A stretch of DNA of 64,000 bases from an uncultured Alphaproteobacteria bacterium (GCA_951812805.1 CATOSZ010000008.1:62001-126000), one strand, 5' to 3'; shown: positions 41,597-51,156, counted from the first letter of the stretch. Made by a program: numbers and translations. The notes: generated from the sequence alone by a model not told the origin.

Positions 41597-42523
41597 TCAG
41601 GGCGCGTGTTTGCCGGTGAGCTGCGGGGTCGGCGTGTCGTGGCCCTGCTCCTGGCGTTGCAGGCGGGTTTCGCGGGCCCAGGTCCGGCCAAGCGCGTCGC
41701 GGATGGTGAAGTCGAGCCGGCCGAGGCCCTGGACTTCCAGCTCGACGGCGTCGCCGTCCTGGAAGGGATGGAGGCCCCGGTGGTTGGTGCCCGTGGCCAC
41801 CAGGTCGCCCGGTTCCAGCGTGTGGATCGAACTCAGCCAGGAAATGCAGCGCCGGATCGAATGCGCCATGTCGTCGGTGTTGAAGTCCTGCATCAGCTCG
41901 CCGTTGTTCCAGAGCTTGACGGGCAGGGCCTGCGGATCGGCGATCTCGTCCGCCGTCACCAGCCAGGGGCCGATCGGCGCGAAGCTGTCGCGCGACTTCA
42001 TCTGGAAGAAGGTGTTGCCCGCCGGCGGCAGGCCGCGGGCCGAGCCGTCGATGAAGTTGAGATAGCCGAAGACATGCTCCATCGCCGCCTCCTCGGAGAC
42101 GTTCGACGCGGTCTTGGAGATCACCAGCGCCAGCTCCGCCTCGCCCTCGAAGACGGTGGCGGGGGCGTCGGGCAGGACCATGGTCTCACCCGGGCCGATG
42201 ACGGCGGAGGGCGCCTTGTGGAAGGCGTTGATCGGCGCCGGCGCGTCGCGGGTGCCGTCCTCCATGTAGTTCACCGCCATGCAGTCGATCTTGCCCGGAC
42301 GTGGCAGCGGCGCGCGCAGCCGAACCTGGCTGAGCGGCTTGCCGCCGCCGGCCGCGGCGGCCGCCTCGAGGCCCGCCCGGTGCTCGTCGAAACGCATGAT
42401 CAGGCCCCGCATCAGGTCGCGGGTATCGAGATGGGGGATGTCGGCGAGGCGGTCGGTGACGTCGACGACCGTATCGCCGGCGATGACGCCCAGGCGCCAA
42501 TCGTCGAAATAGACGAGCTTCAT
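41597..42523 (-). CDS. Fumarylacetoacetate hydrolase family protein
   Basis: 308 residues from MKLVYFDDWRLGVIAGDTVV; the ATG overlaps the stop of the CoA-ligase gene (ATGA). A much longer open frame in this phase upstream is spurious. The FAH core has the metal acidic residues in TVFEGEAELALVISKTAS and the Asp region HSIRRCISWLSSIHTLEPGD. Typical also are DCMAVNYMEDG and GDLVATGTNHRG. Members hydrolyse or decarboxylate beta-diketo or oxo acids. The coupling to an acyl-CoA ligase suggests a breakdown pathway for an aromatic or keto acid; substrate unknown. Confidence 0.9.
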   Translation of the reverse strand: MKLVYFDDWRLGVIAGDTVVDVTDRLADIPHLDTRDLMRGLIMRFDEHRAGLEAAAAAGGGKPLSQVRLRAPLPRPGKIDCMAVNYMEDGTRDAPAPINAFHKAPSAVIGPGETMVLPDAPATVFEGEAELALVISKTASNVSEEAAMEHVFGYLNFIDGSARGLPPAGNTFFQMKSRDSFAPIGPWLVTADEIADPQALPVKLWNNGELMQDFNTDDMAHSIRRCISWLSSIHTLEPGDLVATGTNHRGLHPFQDGDAVELEVQGLGRLDFTIRDALGRTWARETRLQRQEQGHDTPTPQLTGKHAP

Positions 42524-44169
42524 GGTCTTTCTCCTTCGCCCGCCGCCGCGTCGTCCCCGAAGCGGCCGGTGGCGTCCTGTTGCAAGAGATAGCGTTGGAT
42601 CTTGTTGGTCGAGGTGCGCGGGAAGTCGGGCACCACCTCGATATGGCGGGGCACCTTGTAGTCGGCGATGCGGCCCCGGCAATGCGCGACGACGTCGCCG
42701 GGCGTGAGCGTCCGGCCGTCGACCGGCTTGCAGAAGGCGAAGCCGACCTCTCCGAGGCGCGCGTCGGGCACACCGCAGACCACCGCCTGGTCGATGTCGG
42801 CGTGGGTTTCCAGGAAGCGTTCGATCTCCGCCGGATAGGCGTTGGAGCCGCCGACGATGAACATCTCCTTCGCCCGCCCGGTGATCTTCAGATAACCCTC
42901 GGCGTCGAAATGGCCGAGGTCGCCGCTGCGGAACCAGCCTTCGGGCGTGATCGCCTCGGCCGTCGCCGCCTCGTTCTTGTAGTAGCCGAGCATGACGAGA
43001 TAGCCGCGGACCTGGATCTCGCCGTCCTCGCCCACCGCCGTCTCCCGGTCGGTGTCCGGTTGCACGACGCGGATCTCGTAGTCGCCGACCTTTTTGCCCT
43101 TGTTTTCGCAGGTCACCTCGATCGGGGCGTCGAATTCCGCCAGCGTCGTCATGCCCATGGTCTCGGTCATCCCATAGACGGACTGCAGGGCGTCCAGATG
43201 CAGGGTGTCCTTCACCGCGGTCGCCAGGCGCGGCGAAACCGGTGCGCCGCCGATCCAGGCCGACTTCAGGCAATGGGTATCGCGCGCTTCCACGCCCGGC
43301 TGGGCTAGCAGGTCGATGAAGTGAGTCGGGATCCCGCCCATGATGGCGACCCGTTCGCGCTCGATGAGGTCGAGGGCGGCGGCGGGCGCCCACTGGTCCA
43401 TGGTGACCAGGGTACAGCCGTGCTGCATCGCCGGGATCACCGTCGCGAGCGAGCCGGCCACATGATAGAACGGCATGTGGCCCAGCACCTTGTCGCCGGC
43501 CTCCATATGCATGCCGCGCGCGACGGCCTCGCCTTCGATCAGTACGCGGTGACAATGCATCGCCCCCTTCGGCACGCCGGTGGTGCCGGAGGTGTAGATG
43601 ATCACCACCGGATCCATCACCTCGAGCGCGTCTGCCGCTGCCGCCAGCCCCGCCCTGTCGGCCGGGCCCGACATGACCTCGGCGAGCGATGTCGTCCCCG
43701 GGTGGCGGGCGTCCTGCCAGAGCAGCACGCCGCGCAGCTCGGGCAGCGCCGGGCAATGCAGCGCGCCGGGCGTCGATGTTTCGAAACCGGGGACCATCTC
43801 GGCGATCATGGCCAGATAGTCGATGTTCCAATAGCTCGGCATGGCGACGAGCAGCTTGGCGTCGGACTGTCGCAGGATGAAGGCGACTTCGTCGGTCTTG
43901 TAGCGGGTATTGATCGAGACCAGGGTGGCGCCGATCCGGCAGCAGGCAAACCACAGGCGGAGCCAGTCGGGCCCGTTGGTCAACCAGCACGCGACATGAT
44001 CGCCCGGCCCGAGGCCGAGGCCGAGCAGGCCCGTCGCCAGCCGGTCGACGTCGGCGTCGAACTCGCCGTAACGCACCCGTTCACCCAGGCCGACGACGAA
44101 CTCGCGCTCCGGCCAGAGGCTGGCCGAGCGACGGAGTGCGTCGCCGATCAGCATGCCGTCCTCGTCCAT
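42520..44169 (-). CDS. Acyl-CoA synthetase (AMP-forming)
   Basis: 549 residues of the ANL superfamily. The P-loop is VIIYTSGTTGVPKGAMHCHR, the A5 region YGMTETMGMTTL, the hinge SGDLGHFDAEGYLKITGRAK, and the catalytic Lys lies in RTSTNKIQRYLL near the end. It activates a carboxylic acid with ATP and CoA. The chain length or ring type of the substrate is not readable. It is first in a two-gene operon with the FAH protein, divergent from a second CoA ligase with 140 bp between starts. Confidence 0.92.
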   Translation of the reverse strand: MDEDGMLIGDALRRSASLWPEREFVVGLGERVRYGEFDADVDRLATGLLGLGLGPGDHVACWLTNGPDWLRLWFACCRIGATLVSINTRYKTDEVAFILRQSDAKLLVAMPSYWNIDYLAMIAEMVPGFETSTPGALHCPALPELRGVLLWQDARHPGTTSLAEVMSGPADRAGLAAAADALEVMDPVVIIYTSGTTGVPKGAMHCHRVLIEGEAVARGMHMEAGDKVLGHMPFYHVAGSLATVIPAMQHGCTLVTMDQWAPAAALDLIERERVAIMGGIPTHFIDLLAQPGVEARDTHCLKSAWIGGAPVSPRLATAVKDTLHLDALQSVYGMTETMGMTTLAEFDAPIEVTCENKGKKVGDYEIRVVQPDTDRETAVGEDGEIQVRGYLVMLGYYKNEAATAEAITPEGWFRSGDLGHFDAEGYLKITGRAKEMFIVGGSNAYPAEIERFLETHADIDQAVVCGVPDARLGEVGFAFCKPVDGRTLTPGDVVAHCRGRIADYKVPRHIEVVPDFPRTSTNKIQRYLLQQDATGRFGDDAAAGEGERP

Positions 44170-44309
44170 GATCTCCCCCTACCGCAGTCGCGCGCGGAAC
44201 TTAGCATGCGGGCCCCGGGACCGGTCCAGAGGCGTTGGATCGTGTGGGACGTCCGGGGTAACATCCCGCCCCGCTTCAGACCACCAGACAAGCCGAGGTT
44301 CATCCCGCC

Positions 44310-45881
44310 ATGGAAGTTGCGCTGACACCAATAGATTTCGCCCGCCGCGCCCGCCGGCTCTATGGGAATCGCGAGGCCGTCGTCGACGGTGACCTGCGCT
44401 TTACCTACGCCGAATTTCTCGAGCGTTGCGACCGCTGGTCTGCGGCGCTGCAGGGGCTCGGCGTCGGCCAGGGCGACCGGGTCGCCTATATCGCGCCCAA
44501 CACACACGCCCACCTCGAGGCCTATTACGCGGTGCCGCAGATCGGCGCGGTGCTGGTGCCGATCAACTACCGCCTGCTGCCCGAGGATTTCGAGTACATC
44601 ATCAACCATTGTGGCGCGACCGTCGTCTGCGTGCACTCGGACTATCTCGATGCGGTCGACGGGATCCGCGCCGCGCTCGGCGGCGTCCGGCATTTCGTCG
44701 CGCTGGAGGGCGAGGGCGAGGGCTGGCTCGACTACGAGACGACGCTGGCCGCGGCCGGCCCCGACTTCGCGCCGGTGGTGATCGACGAGAACGATCTGCT
44801 GACCATCAACTATACGTCCGGTACCACGGCGCGGCCGAAGGGCGTGATGATCACGCATCGCAACGCCTACATCAACGTGCTCGGCACGCTGGCGCAGCAT
44901 CATCTCGGCCCGAACGATCGCTATCTCTGGACCCTGCCGATGTTCCACGCCAACGGCTGGACCTTCACCTGGATCAACACGGCCCGCGGCATGGCCCATG
45001 TCTGCCTGCGCCAGGTCGAGCCGCCGTTGATCTTCCAGCTGATCCGGGAAGAGAGCATCACGATGTTCTGCGCGGCGCCGACGGTGCTGATCTCGATCGC
45101 CAACGCGCCGGCGGAGGTCCGGGGCGATGCGCCGCGCGGCGTGCGCCTGTTCACCGCCGGTGCGCCGCCCGCCGCCGCGACCATCGAGCTGGTCGAGCGC
45201 GAGCTCGGCTGGGAGCTGACCCATGTCTACGGCCTGACGGAGACGGCGCCGCTGATCGCCTTCTGCGAGCCGCAGCCGGCACACCGCAACCTGCCGCTGG
45301 ACGAGCTGGCGAAGATCAAGTCCCGCCAGGGCGTGGAACTCGTGAGCTCCGGCGAGTTGCGCGTCGTCGACGAGGATGGCGGCGAAGTGCCCTGGGACGG
45401 CGAAACCCTGGGCGAGATCACGGTGCAAGGCAATGTCGTGATGAAGGGCTACTATAACGATCCCGAGGCAACCGACGCGGCGATCCGCGATGGCTGGTTC
45501 CATTCGGGCGACGCCGCGGTGGTGCACGAGGACGGCTTCGTCGAGATCCGCGACCGCTTCAAGGATGTGATCATCTCCGGCGGCGAGAACATCTCTTCCG
45601 TCGAGGTGGAGGGCTGCCTGCTCCGCCACCCCGCAGTACAGGAAGCCGCCGTCGTCGGCATGCCGCACGAGAAGTGGGGTGAATCACCCCATGCCTTCAT
45701 CATCCTGCGCGACGGTGCCACGGCGAGCGAGGACGAGATGAAGCTGCACGTGCGCGACAGCCTCGCCCACTTCAAGACACCGCAATGGGTCAGCTTCGTC
45801 GACGAGCTGCCGAAGACCGCGACGGGCAAAGTGCAGAAGTTCGTGCTGCGGGACGGCAAGTCGAGCATTTCCCGACAGTAG
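44310..45881 (+). CDS. Acyl-CoA synthetase (AMP-forming), medium/long-chain type
   Basis: 523 residues of the ANL superfamily. Motifs: INYTSGTTARPKGVMITHRN, HVYGLTETAPLIAFCEPQ, GWFHSGDAAVVHEDGFVEIR, DVIISGGENISSVEVEGCLL, and the catalytic Lys in KTATGKVQKFVLR. LPMFHANGWTFTW and the GGENISS string resemble plant AAE-like and bacterial fatty-acid CoA ligases. It activates a fatty or aryl acid to the CoA thioester. Single gene. Confidence 0.92.
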   Translation: MEVALTPIDFARRARRLYGNREAVVDGDLRFTYAEFLERCDRWSAALQGLGVGQGDRVAYIAPNTHAHLEAYYAVPQIGAVLVPINYRLLPEDFEYIINHCGATVVCVHSDYLDAVDGIRAALGGVRHFVALEGEGEGWLDYETTLAAAGPDFAPVVIDENDLLTINYTSGTTARPKGVMITHRNAYINVLGTLAQHHLGPNDRYLWTLPMFHANGWTFTWINTARGMAHVCLRQVEPPLIFQLIREESITMFCAAPTVLISIANAPAEVRGDAPRGVRLFTAGAPPAAATIELVERELGWELTHVYGLTETAPLIAFCEPQPAHRNLPLDELAKIKSRQGVELVSSGELRVVDEDGGEVPWDGETLGEITVQGNVVMKGYYNDPEATDAAIRDGWFHSGDAAVVHEDGFVEIRDRFKDVIISGGENISSVEVEGCLLRHPAVQEAAVVGMPHEKWGESPHAFIILRDGATASEDEMKLHVRDSLAHFKTPQWVSFVDELPKTATGKVQKFVLRDGKSSISRQ

Positions 45882-45950
45882 TCGTCTTCGATCCGAGCAC
45901 GGCCGGCGCAATTCCCCCAAGGGTCGCCGAGCGGTCCCCGCCGTTGCGGT

Positions 45951-46499
45951 TCATTCGGCCGCCGTGTCGGCCGCCGTGTCGATTGCCGTGTCCTTCGGCA
46001 CGTCGGACGCGCGCCGCTGGCCGCGGCGCTCCTCCGGCACCACCTCCGGCTCGCGCCGCCGGCGCCGATCGGGCCCGACATAGGCCTTGGTTTCAACGAA
46101 TTCCCGCTGCCGGGAGATCGCGGACATCATGCGATCGTGCAGCGCGCGGGGCGAGAGCGGTTTGGCCAGGAATTCGGTGACGCCGGCGTCGCGTGCGCCG
46201 ACCACGCTGTCTTTGTCGGCCTGGGCGGTCATGGCGATGATGGGCACGCGTCGTTTGGCGCTGTCCTCGCCTCGGCGCAGCCGGCGCGCGAAGGTCAGGC
46301 CGTCCATCGGCGCCATGTTGAGATCGGTTATGACGATGTCGAGTTCGGCTTCCCGGAATTGCCGCAGCCCCTCTTCCCCGTCCTTGGCATGCAGGATGTT
46401 CTCGATACCGAAGGATTTCAGCATCGTCTCGATCAGGCGGCGCGTGTTGAGATTATCGTCCACCAACAGAACCTTGAGGTGGCCCAGCTTCGCCTTCAT
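45951..46499 (-). CDS. Stand-alone CheY-like response regulator with a charged tail
   Basis: 182 residues. The receiver domain (about 1-130) has Asp59 in IVITDLNMAPMDG, acidic residues in LLVDDNLNTRR, and Lys in EFLAKPLSPRA. The last 50 residues are disordered and basic, then acidic with a DTA-rich end (DTAIDTAADTAAE). There is no DNA-binding domain. It could take phosphate from one of the hybrid kinases or act in chemotaxis-like signalling; no kinase gene is adjacent. Confidence 0.92.
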   Translation of the reverse strand: MKAKLGHLKVLLVDDNLNTRRLIETMLKSFGIENILHAKDGEEGLRQFREAELDIVITDLNMAPMDGLTFARRLRRGEDSAKRRVPIIAMTAQADKDSVVGARDAGVTEFLAKPLSPRALHDRMMSAISRQREFVETKAYVGPDRRRRREPEVVPEERRGQRRASDVPKDTAIDTAADTAAE

Positions 46500-46598
46500 G
46501 GTCGCGTTTTCCGTCGCCGTTCCTCCAGGCGCAAAACGCTAGCATCGACACCTAAACGAAACGTTAGCTGTTGCGATTATCCAGTTGTCGCCCCCGGC

Positions 46599-47399
46599 CT
46601 AGAATTCGTTGCCGGGCTCCCAATCCTGCAGGCGTTGTTCGCCCGCGTCGCAAGGCGGGCGGGATCGGGCCTGGACCCGGTGATGCCAGGGGCGCGGGGG
46701 CGCATGGCCGGCGATTTCCAGCAGCATCTTGCGGCGGATCGCGCGGGCGAAGTCCTCGAATCCGTCGGCGACGACGACGAAGGCACCGGGCCCGCCGACG
46801 ACGCAATCGGCATAATAGAGATCGAGATCGGCCATCGGCGGCATGCCATAGCGACCCGGCCGGCCATTGACGATGGCGAGGCCGTTGATGGTGATGCCCA
46901 GGGCCAAGGCCGCGTCCCGGCTGCTGGTGACCAGCGGGCCCTTGTTGTTCGGCCCATCGCCGGAAATGTCGATGATGTGCCGCTCGCCGCGGAAGCCGTT
47001 GCTCTCGAAGCGCGGCCGGGCATGGTCGATCAGGCGGGAGATCGAGGTCCAGGTCGCGGTGTGCACCGGGGCGGCGGCGAGCGCCGCGGCAAAGCGGTCC
47101 GCATCCCGGTCGCCGGCGATTTCCATCCAGGGCACGACGACATGTTGGTGCGGCGCGCCGGCCCACTCGACATAGGTGAGCGCGATGCGCCCGAAACGGC
47201 CCGAGGCGATGACCGCGCGTACCTCGGGATCGAGCAGGGCGGCGACAAAGCCCCGGCGCTGCAGCGCCGCTTCCTCGATATCGATCGAGCCGGAGATGTC
47301 GGCGGCCAGCACCAGTTCGACGTCGACGGCACGCTCCACCCCGCGGGCGAGCGAGGTAGAGGCCAGCCACAGCCCGAGCATGAAAGCCAACATCCGCAT
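46599..47399 (-). CDS. Secreted DUF1194 / von Willebrand A-like protein
   Basis: 266 residues with a signal peptide (MRMLAFMLGLWLASTSLARG). The MIDAS-like start is LVLAADISGSIDIEEAALQR (DxSxS). Further family strings are FEDFARAIRRKMLLEIAG and HIIDISGDGPNNKG. This is the DUF1194 family of alphaproteobacteria, with a vWA fold for metal-dependent adhesion, probably periplasmic. It contains several Cys pairs near the C-terminus. Function unknown. Confidence 0.9.
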   Translation of the reverse strand: MRMLAFMLGLWLASTSLARGVERAVDVELVLAADISGSIDIEEAALQRRGFVAALLDPEVRAVIASGRFGRIALTYVEWAGAPHQHVVVPWMEIAGDRDADRFAAALAAAPVHTATWTSISRLIDHARPRFESNGFRGERHIIDISGDGPNNKGPLVTSSRDAALALGITINGLAIVNGRPGRYGMPPMADLDLYYADCVVGGPGAFVVVADGFEDFARAIRRKMLLEIAGHAPPRPWHHRVQARSRPPCDAGEQRLQDWEPGNEF

Positions 47400-47479
47400 G
47401 TCGTCGCCTCTCCCGGCAACCCCCTCGGGAACACTAGCATGCGGCGAGGCTGTTAGAGTGAGCGTCGGGCGAGAACGAC

Positions 47480-50400
47480 ATGGATTCGGGTTCGGCGATG
47501 ATTGACGACATCCAGCGATGGCTGGCGACGCACGGCTTGGAGAAGTATGCCGACGCCTTCGTCGAGAACGAGATCACGCCGGCGGATCTGCCGGCGCTGA
47601 GCGAGGAGGATTTGCGGGAACTGGGGCTGCCGATGGGCCCTCGGCGCCGTCTCCAGCGGGCCCTCGACGAGGCCGCCCCGGCCGCGCCCACAGCCGCGCC
47701 CACAGCCGCGCCCGCGGAAGGTGAAAGCGCCGAGCGCCGCCAGCTCACGGTGCTGTTCTGCGATCTCGTGGACTCGACCCGGCTCTCCCGGCGGCTCGAC
47801 CCCGAGGCGTTGCGCGACGTCATGCGGCGCTATCAGGATGCGGTCGCAGGCGCGGTGATGCGCCATGACGGCCATGTGGCGAAGTATCTCGGCGACGGCA
47901 TGCTGGTCTATTTCGGCTGGCCCCATGCGCGGGAGGATCAGGCCGCTGCCGCCGTGCACGCGGCTCTCGACGCGGTGGCCGCCGTGGCCGGGCTGGAGGC
48001 CGAGGCCGGCGTGCCGCTCGCCGCCCGCGTCGGGATCGCCACCGAACAGGTGGTGATCGGCGATCTCGTCGGTGCCGGCGGCCGGGATGCGGGCGCGGTG
48101 AGCGGCGAGACCCCCAATCTCGCGGCCCGCCTGCAGGGCGCTGCCGTGCCGGGCCAGGTCGTGGTCGGCGCGCTGACCCGGCGTCTGCTGGGCGAGGCCT
48201 TCGCGCTGGAGGCGCTCGGAACGATCTCCCTGAAGGGCTTCGATGCGGGTGTGCCGGCATGGCGTGTGCAGGGCGCACGGCATTTGGAGAGCCGGTTCGA
48301 TTCCCGGCCCGACGCCGCCGCGGCGCGCTTTGTCGGGCGGCGCCCCGAACAGGATATGTTGGCGGAGCGCTGGGCGCTGGCTGAGCAAGGCGAGGGACAG
48401 ATCGTCTTGCTCTCGGGTGAGGCCGGCATGGGCAAGTCTCGCTTGGTGCGGGCCTTCCGGGACGGTCTCGACGTGACGACGCGTCGGATCGCACTGCAAT
48501 GCTCGCCCTATCACGGCGGCACCGCGTTCTATCCGGTGGTCCACTGGTTGGCGGGCGCGGCCGGTTTCGAGGCGGGCGACGATCCGGCGATGCGACGCCG
48601 GAAACTGGCGCGGGTCATCGGGGATTCGCAACGCCGGCGCGGGTTTGCCGAGCTCCTCGACCTCGCAGAGGCGGAGGCGCCGGACGCCGTTGCGACGACG
48701 CCCAGCGCGCGCAAGGCTCTGATCCTCGCGGCCATGACGTCGGAATTGAGGGCGGTGGCCGCAGCGGGGCCGGTACTGCTGCTGGTCGAGGACGCTCATT
48801 GGATCGATCCGACGACGCTCGAACTGCTATCGCAGGTAGCGCCAGGGCTGGCGGACCTGCCGGTGATGATGGCCGTGACCCACCGGCCGGAATGGCAGGC
48901 GCCGTTCGCGGGCCTGTCGCACGCAGCGGCGATCGGTCTCGGCCGCCTGAGCCGGGCGCACGGGCTCGATATCGTTCGCGATCTCGGCGGCGCCGGTATC
49001 GACGCGGAGATCGCACGGCGGATCGTCGAGCGGGCCGACGGCGTTCCACTGTTTATCGAGGAGCTCGTGAAGTCTGTGCGGGAAAGCGCCGGCGGGGGAA
49101 TCCCGGAATCCCTCCAGGCCTTGCTGCTCGCACGGCTCGACCGGCTGGGACCGGGTGCCAAACGCGTCGCGCAGATCGGCGCGGTCGTCGGCCGCGAATT
49201 TTCGCACCGGCTCCTGCACGAGGGGGGCAATGACGACGTTCAGGCCCTGGACGAGGGCCTGAAACGATTGGCGGATGCCGGCCTGATCCATCCCGTTCGC
49301 GCCGAACCGGAGGCCGTCTTCGCCTTCAAGCATGCGCTGGTCCAGGATGCCGCCTACGACAGCCTGTTGCGGGACGATCGCGCCCGCCTGCATGGCCAGG
49401 TCGCCGACCGCCTCTCCGCCGGCGATGGCGGAGCGGAGTATGGCGCGAGCGAGCATTTGGCACGCCATCTCAGCCACGCCGGGCGCCATGGGGAGGCGGC
49501 GCGTCAGTGGGCCCGGGCCGGTGAACAGGCACGGCGGCGCTCTGCGTTGCGCGAGGCGACAGCGCATTTCCTGGCCGGCCTCGAGGCGATCGAACACCTG
49601 GCGCCCGGCGCCGACCGTGATGCGCGCGAGCTGGACTTTCGTCGCGGCTTGACCCAGCCCATGATGATGACGCGGGGATACCACGCGCCGGAGGTTGAGG
49701 AGAACTTGAACGCCGCGCTGGATCTGGCGCAGGCCCGAGGCGACAAGGCCGATATCGTCAAGACCCGCTGGGGGCTGTTCCATATCAATGAAAGCCTGGG
49801 GCGCTGGCGTCTCGCGGGGAAGCATTGCGATGAGATCTGGACGGTTTCGGAGGCGATCGGGGACTCGGGTCTGATGCTTCAAGCCCGACACGCGCGTTGG
49901 AGTAATCTCGCCGCCATCGGCGACTTTCTGGCGGCGCGTGGGCATGCGGAAGCCGGTTGGCGCGGCTACGACCACACGTGTCATCACGCGACGTCGCACG
50001 AGTTCGGCATGCATGATCCAGGCTGTTGTGCCGGCAATTTCCTGGCCTGTTGCAACGCGCACCTCGGCGAACTCACCCGCGTCGACGAGGCGGTCGCCGC
50101 GAACGCCGTCTTGGTCGCGGATTTGGACGACCCATTGTCCCGCGCGCTCTTCCACGCGTTCGGCGCCATGACGCGGACTGTCACTCGGGAATACGACGAG
50201 GTCGACCATCATGTGGCGAAGGGATTGGCGATCGTCGAGGAATTCGATCTCCGGCCGATCCGCGCGATGATCATGACCTTCGAGGGTCGTTGTCGTTTGG
50301 CGCAGGGAGATGTCGAGGGCGCAATTCACCGGTTGCAACGCATCGTCGCCCCCGTGCGTGGTGGCGACAAGCCGCGCATGTTCCTGCCCATGCAACTGCT

Positions 50401-50977
50401 GTTCCTGGCCGAGGCCGAGCTCGCCGCCGGCCGGATCGCCGAGGCACGGGCAGCCATTGCGGACGCCCGGCGTTTCGCCTGCATCGAGGGAGAAAAGGCC
50501 TGGTGGGTCGACATCCTGCGCGTCGACGCACTTGCGTGCCTGGCCGAAGATGCCGGGGCCGGAGACGTCGCCCTCGGCCGGCTGGCCGAAGCGCTCGACT
50601 TTGCGCAACCCCGGCAGTTGCGAACACCGGCGCTGCGCACGGCGCTGGACCTCGCCCGCTTGCTGGCGGATCGGGGGGGACCGCCCGGCGGCGCGGGCCC
50701 GGCTGTCCGACGCAGTCGACGACGTTGGCGAGGGGCGGGACGGCCCGGGTTCTCTCGAAGCCCGGCGTCTGCTGTCCGAGCTGGCCTGAGCCTTATTGGT
50801 GTAAGGCCAGATCCGATGACCCCAGCGGCGCGCGGTCCGCGTCATGAGCGACGGCGCGGTCTCGCGACTATTGCCGCCGAGACGGCTCCACCCCGAAGGG
50901 ACGCGTTCCATTTGGGGTCAGGTCTTGTTTGTTGCATTCATCTATTTCTTATCATGAAGGCGAAAAACAAGACCTGA
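47480..50977 (+). CDS. SAM-domain cyclase/NTPase/TPR protein (paralogue 3) with a frameshifted C-terminus
   Basis: The open frame gives 1165 residues; an ATG at 47498 (MIDDIQRWLATHGLEKYADA) aligns better with the paralogues' starts. A SAM domain is followed by a class III cyclase (LFCDLVDSTRLSRRL, AKYLGDGMLVYFG, SGETPNLAARL, Glu in place of the usual Asp), NTPase with GEAGMGKS at 313-320 and LLLVEDAHWIDPTTL, and TPR helices. At a run of seven G (50673-50679) the frame slips. The other frame continues naturally as RGDRPAARARLSDAVDDVGE... LLSELA and stops at 50787-50789. The annotated tail after that run is foreign-looking, Arg/Pro-rich, and ends inside a palindromic repeat. The true product is probably about 1102-1103 residues. 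Confidence 0.88.
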   Translation: MDSGSAMIDDIQRWLATHGLEKYADAFVENEITPADLPALSEEDLRELGLPMGPRRRLQRALDEAAPAAPTAAPTAAPAEGESAERRQLTVLFCDLVDSTRLSRRLDPEALRDVMRRYQDAVAGAVMRHDGHVAKYLGDGMLVYFGWPHAREDQAAAAVHAALDAVAAVAGLEAEAGVPLAARVGIATEQVVIGDLVGAGGRDAGAVSGETPNLAARLQGAAVPGQVVVGALTRRLLGEAFALEALGTISLKGFDAGVPAWRVQGARHLESRFDSRPDAAAARFVGRRPEQDMLAERWALAEQGEGQIVLLSGEAGMGKSRLVRAFRDGLDVTTRRIALQCSPYHGGTAFYPVVHWLAGAAGFEAGDDPAMRRRKLARVIGDSQRRRGFAELLDLAEAEAPDAVATTPSARKALILAAMTSELRAVAAAGPVLLLVEDAHWIDPTTLELLSQVAPGLADLPVMMAVTHRPEWQAPFAGLSHAAAIGLGRLSRAHGLDIVRDLGGAGIDAEIARRIVERADGVPLFIEELVKSVRESAGGGIPESLQALLLARLDRLGPGAKRVAQIGAVVGREFSHRLLHEGGNDDVQALDEGLKRLADAGLIHPVRAEPEAVFAFKHALVQDAAYDSLLRDDRARLHGQVADRLSAGDGGAEYGASEHLARHLSHAGRHGEAARQWARAGEQARRRSALREATAHFLAGLEAIEHLAPGADRDARELDFRRGLTQPMMMTRGYHAPEVEENLNAALDLAQARGDKADIVKTRWGLFHINESLGRWRLAGKHCDEIWTVSEAIGDSGLMLQARHARWSNLAAIGDFLAARGHAEAGWRGYDHTCHHATSHEFGMHDPGCCAGNFLACCNAHLGELTRVDEAVAANAVLVADLDDPLSRALFHAFGAMTRTVTREYDEVDHHVAKGLAIVEEFDLRPIRAMIMTFEGRCRLAQGDVEGAIHRLQRIVAPVRGGDKPRMFLPMQLLFLAEAELAAGRIAEARAAIADARRFACIEGEKAWWVDILRVDALACLAEDAGAGDVALGRLAEALDFAQPRQLRTPALRTALDLARLLADRGGPPGGAGPAVRRSRRRWRGAGRPGFSRSPASAVRAGLSLIGVRPDPMTPAARGPRHERRRGLATIAAETAPPRRDAFHLGSGLVCCIHLFLIMKAKNKT
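50746..50895. repeat. Direct repeat copy A: cyclase 3' end plus ahpD-like 3' remnant
   Basis: This 150-bp stretch matches 52248-52373 at about 90% identity (roughly 12 differences over 126-128 aligned bases, by eye), with one extra stretch of about 22-24 bp here (near 50836-50859). It holds the last 14 codons of the cyclase gene in the natural frame (GSLEARRLLSELA, stop 50787-50789). On the minus strand it also holds the last eight codons of the ahpD-like gene (GVEPSRRQ, stop at 50868). The ahpD remnant is cut off at 50895, where the homology ends. Confidence 0.85.
50868..50895 (-). pseudogene. 3' remnant of an ahpD-like gene (8 codons)
   Basis: Read on the minus strand it encodes GVEPSRRQ followed by TAG, identical in protein sequence to the C-terminus of the full ahpD-like gene at 52346-52735. 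Upstream the match stops and the first palindromic repeat follows within 20 bp. It marks the left border of the inserted segment. Too short to have a function. The rest of 50790-51156 holds the repeat, a 16-bp tandem repeat and otherwise nothing I can recognise. Confidence 0.8.
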
Positions 50978-50981
50978 CCCC
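50914..50981. repeat. REP-like palindromic element, copy 1
   Basis: Arms GGGGTCAGGTCTTGTTT (50914-50930) and its exact reverse complement (50965-50981) flank an inner, imperfectly paired ATTCAT/ATGAAGG stretch. The same element occurs at 52166-52244 and 52849-52918. The GGGGTCAGGTC core is the kind of palindrome seen near REP-associated tyrosine transposases. No such transposase gene is in the window. Confidence 0.85.
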
Positions 50982-51009
50982 CATTTCAGCTTAACCCCCA
51001 TTTCAGCTT
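50977..51009 (+). repeat. 16-bp tandem direct repeat
   Basis: Two copies of ACCCCCATTTCAGCTT (50977-50992 and 50994-51009), one base apart, directly after the first palindromic element and overlapping its last 5 bases. A similar string (ACCCCCTTTCAG) follows the third palindrome near 52931. Probably debris of repeat-element insertion. Confidence 0.75.
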
Positions 51010-51156
51010 CGACAAGGCGCTTGCGGCAGGCTGGAAAACTCAGGCTCTCGGGGGTACCATTCGTCACCGTCGGGCTCCTGCGTATGAATCGACTTAAGCA
51101 ATTGAATCATAACGCATAAGGGAGACCGGCGGTGACGCTTTCATGAAACTTTCGGG

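Noticed and set aside
42524..43990. Long in-phase upstream extension of the FAH-family gene
   Set aside because: It is an alternative phase of the CoA-ligase gene and reads as low-complexity Arg/Gly/Asp until MKLVYFDDWR, where family homology starts at an ATGA overlap.
50790..51156. Possible transposase gene near the palindromes
   Set aside because: No frame with a Y1 or DDE transposase motif exists here or elsewhere in the window; only stumps and repeats are present.
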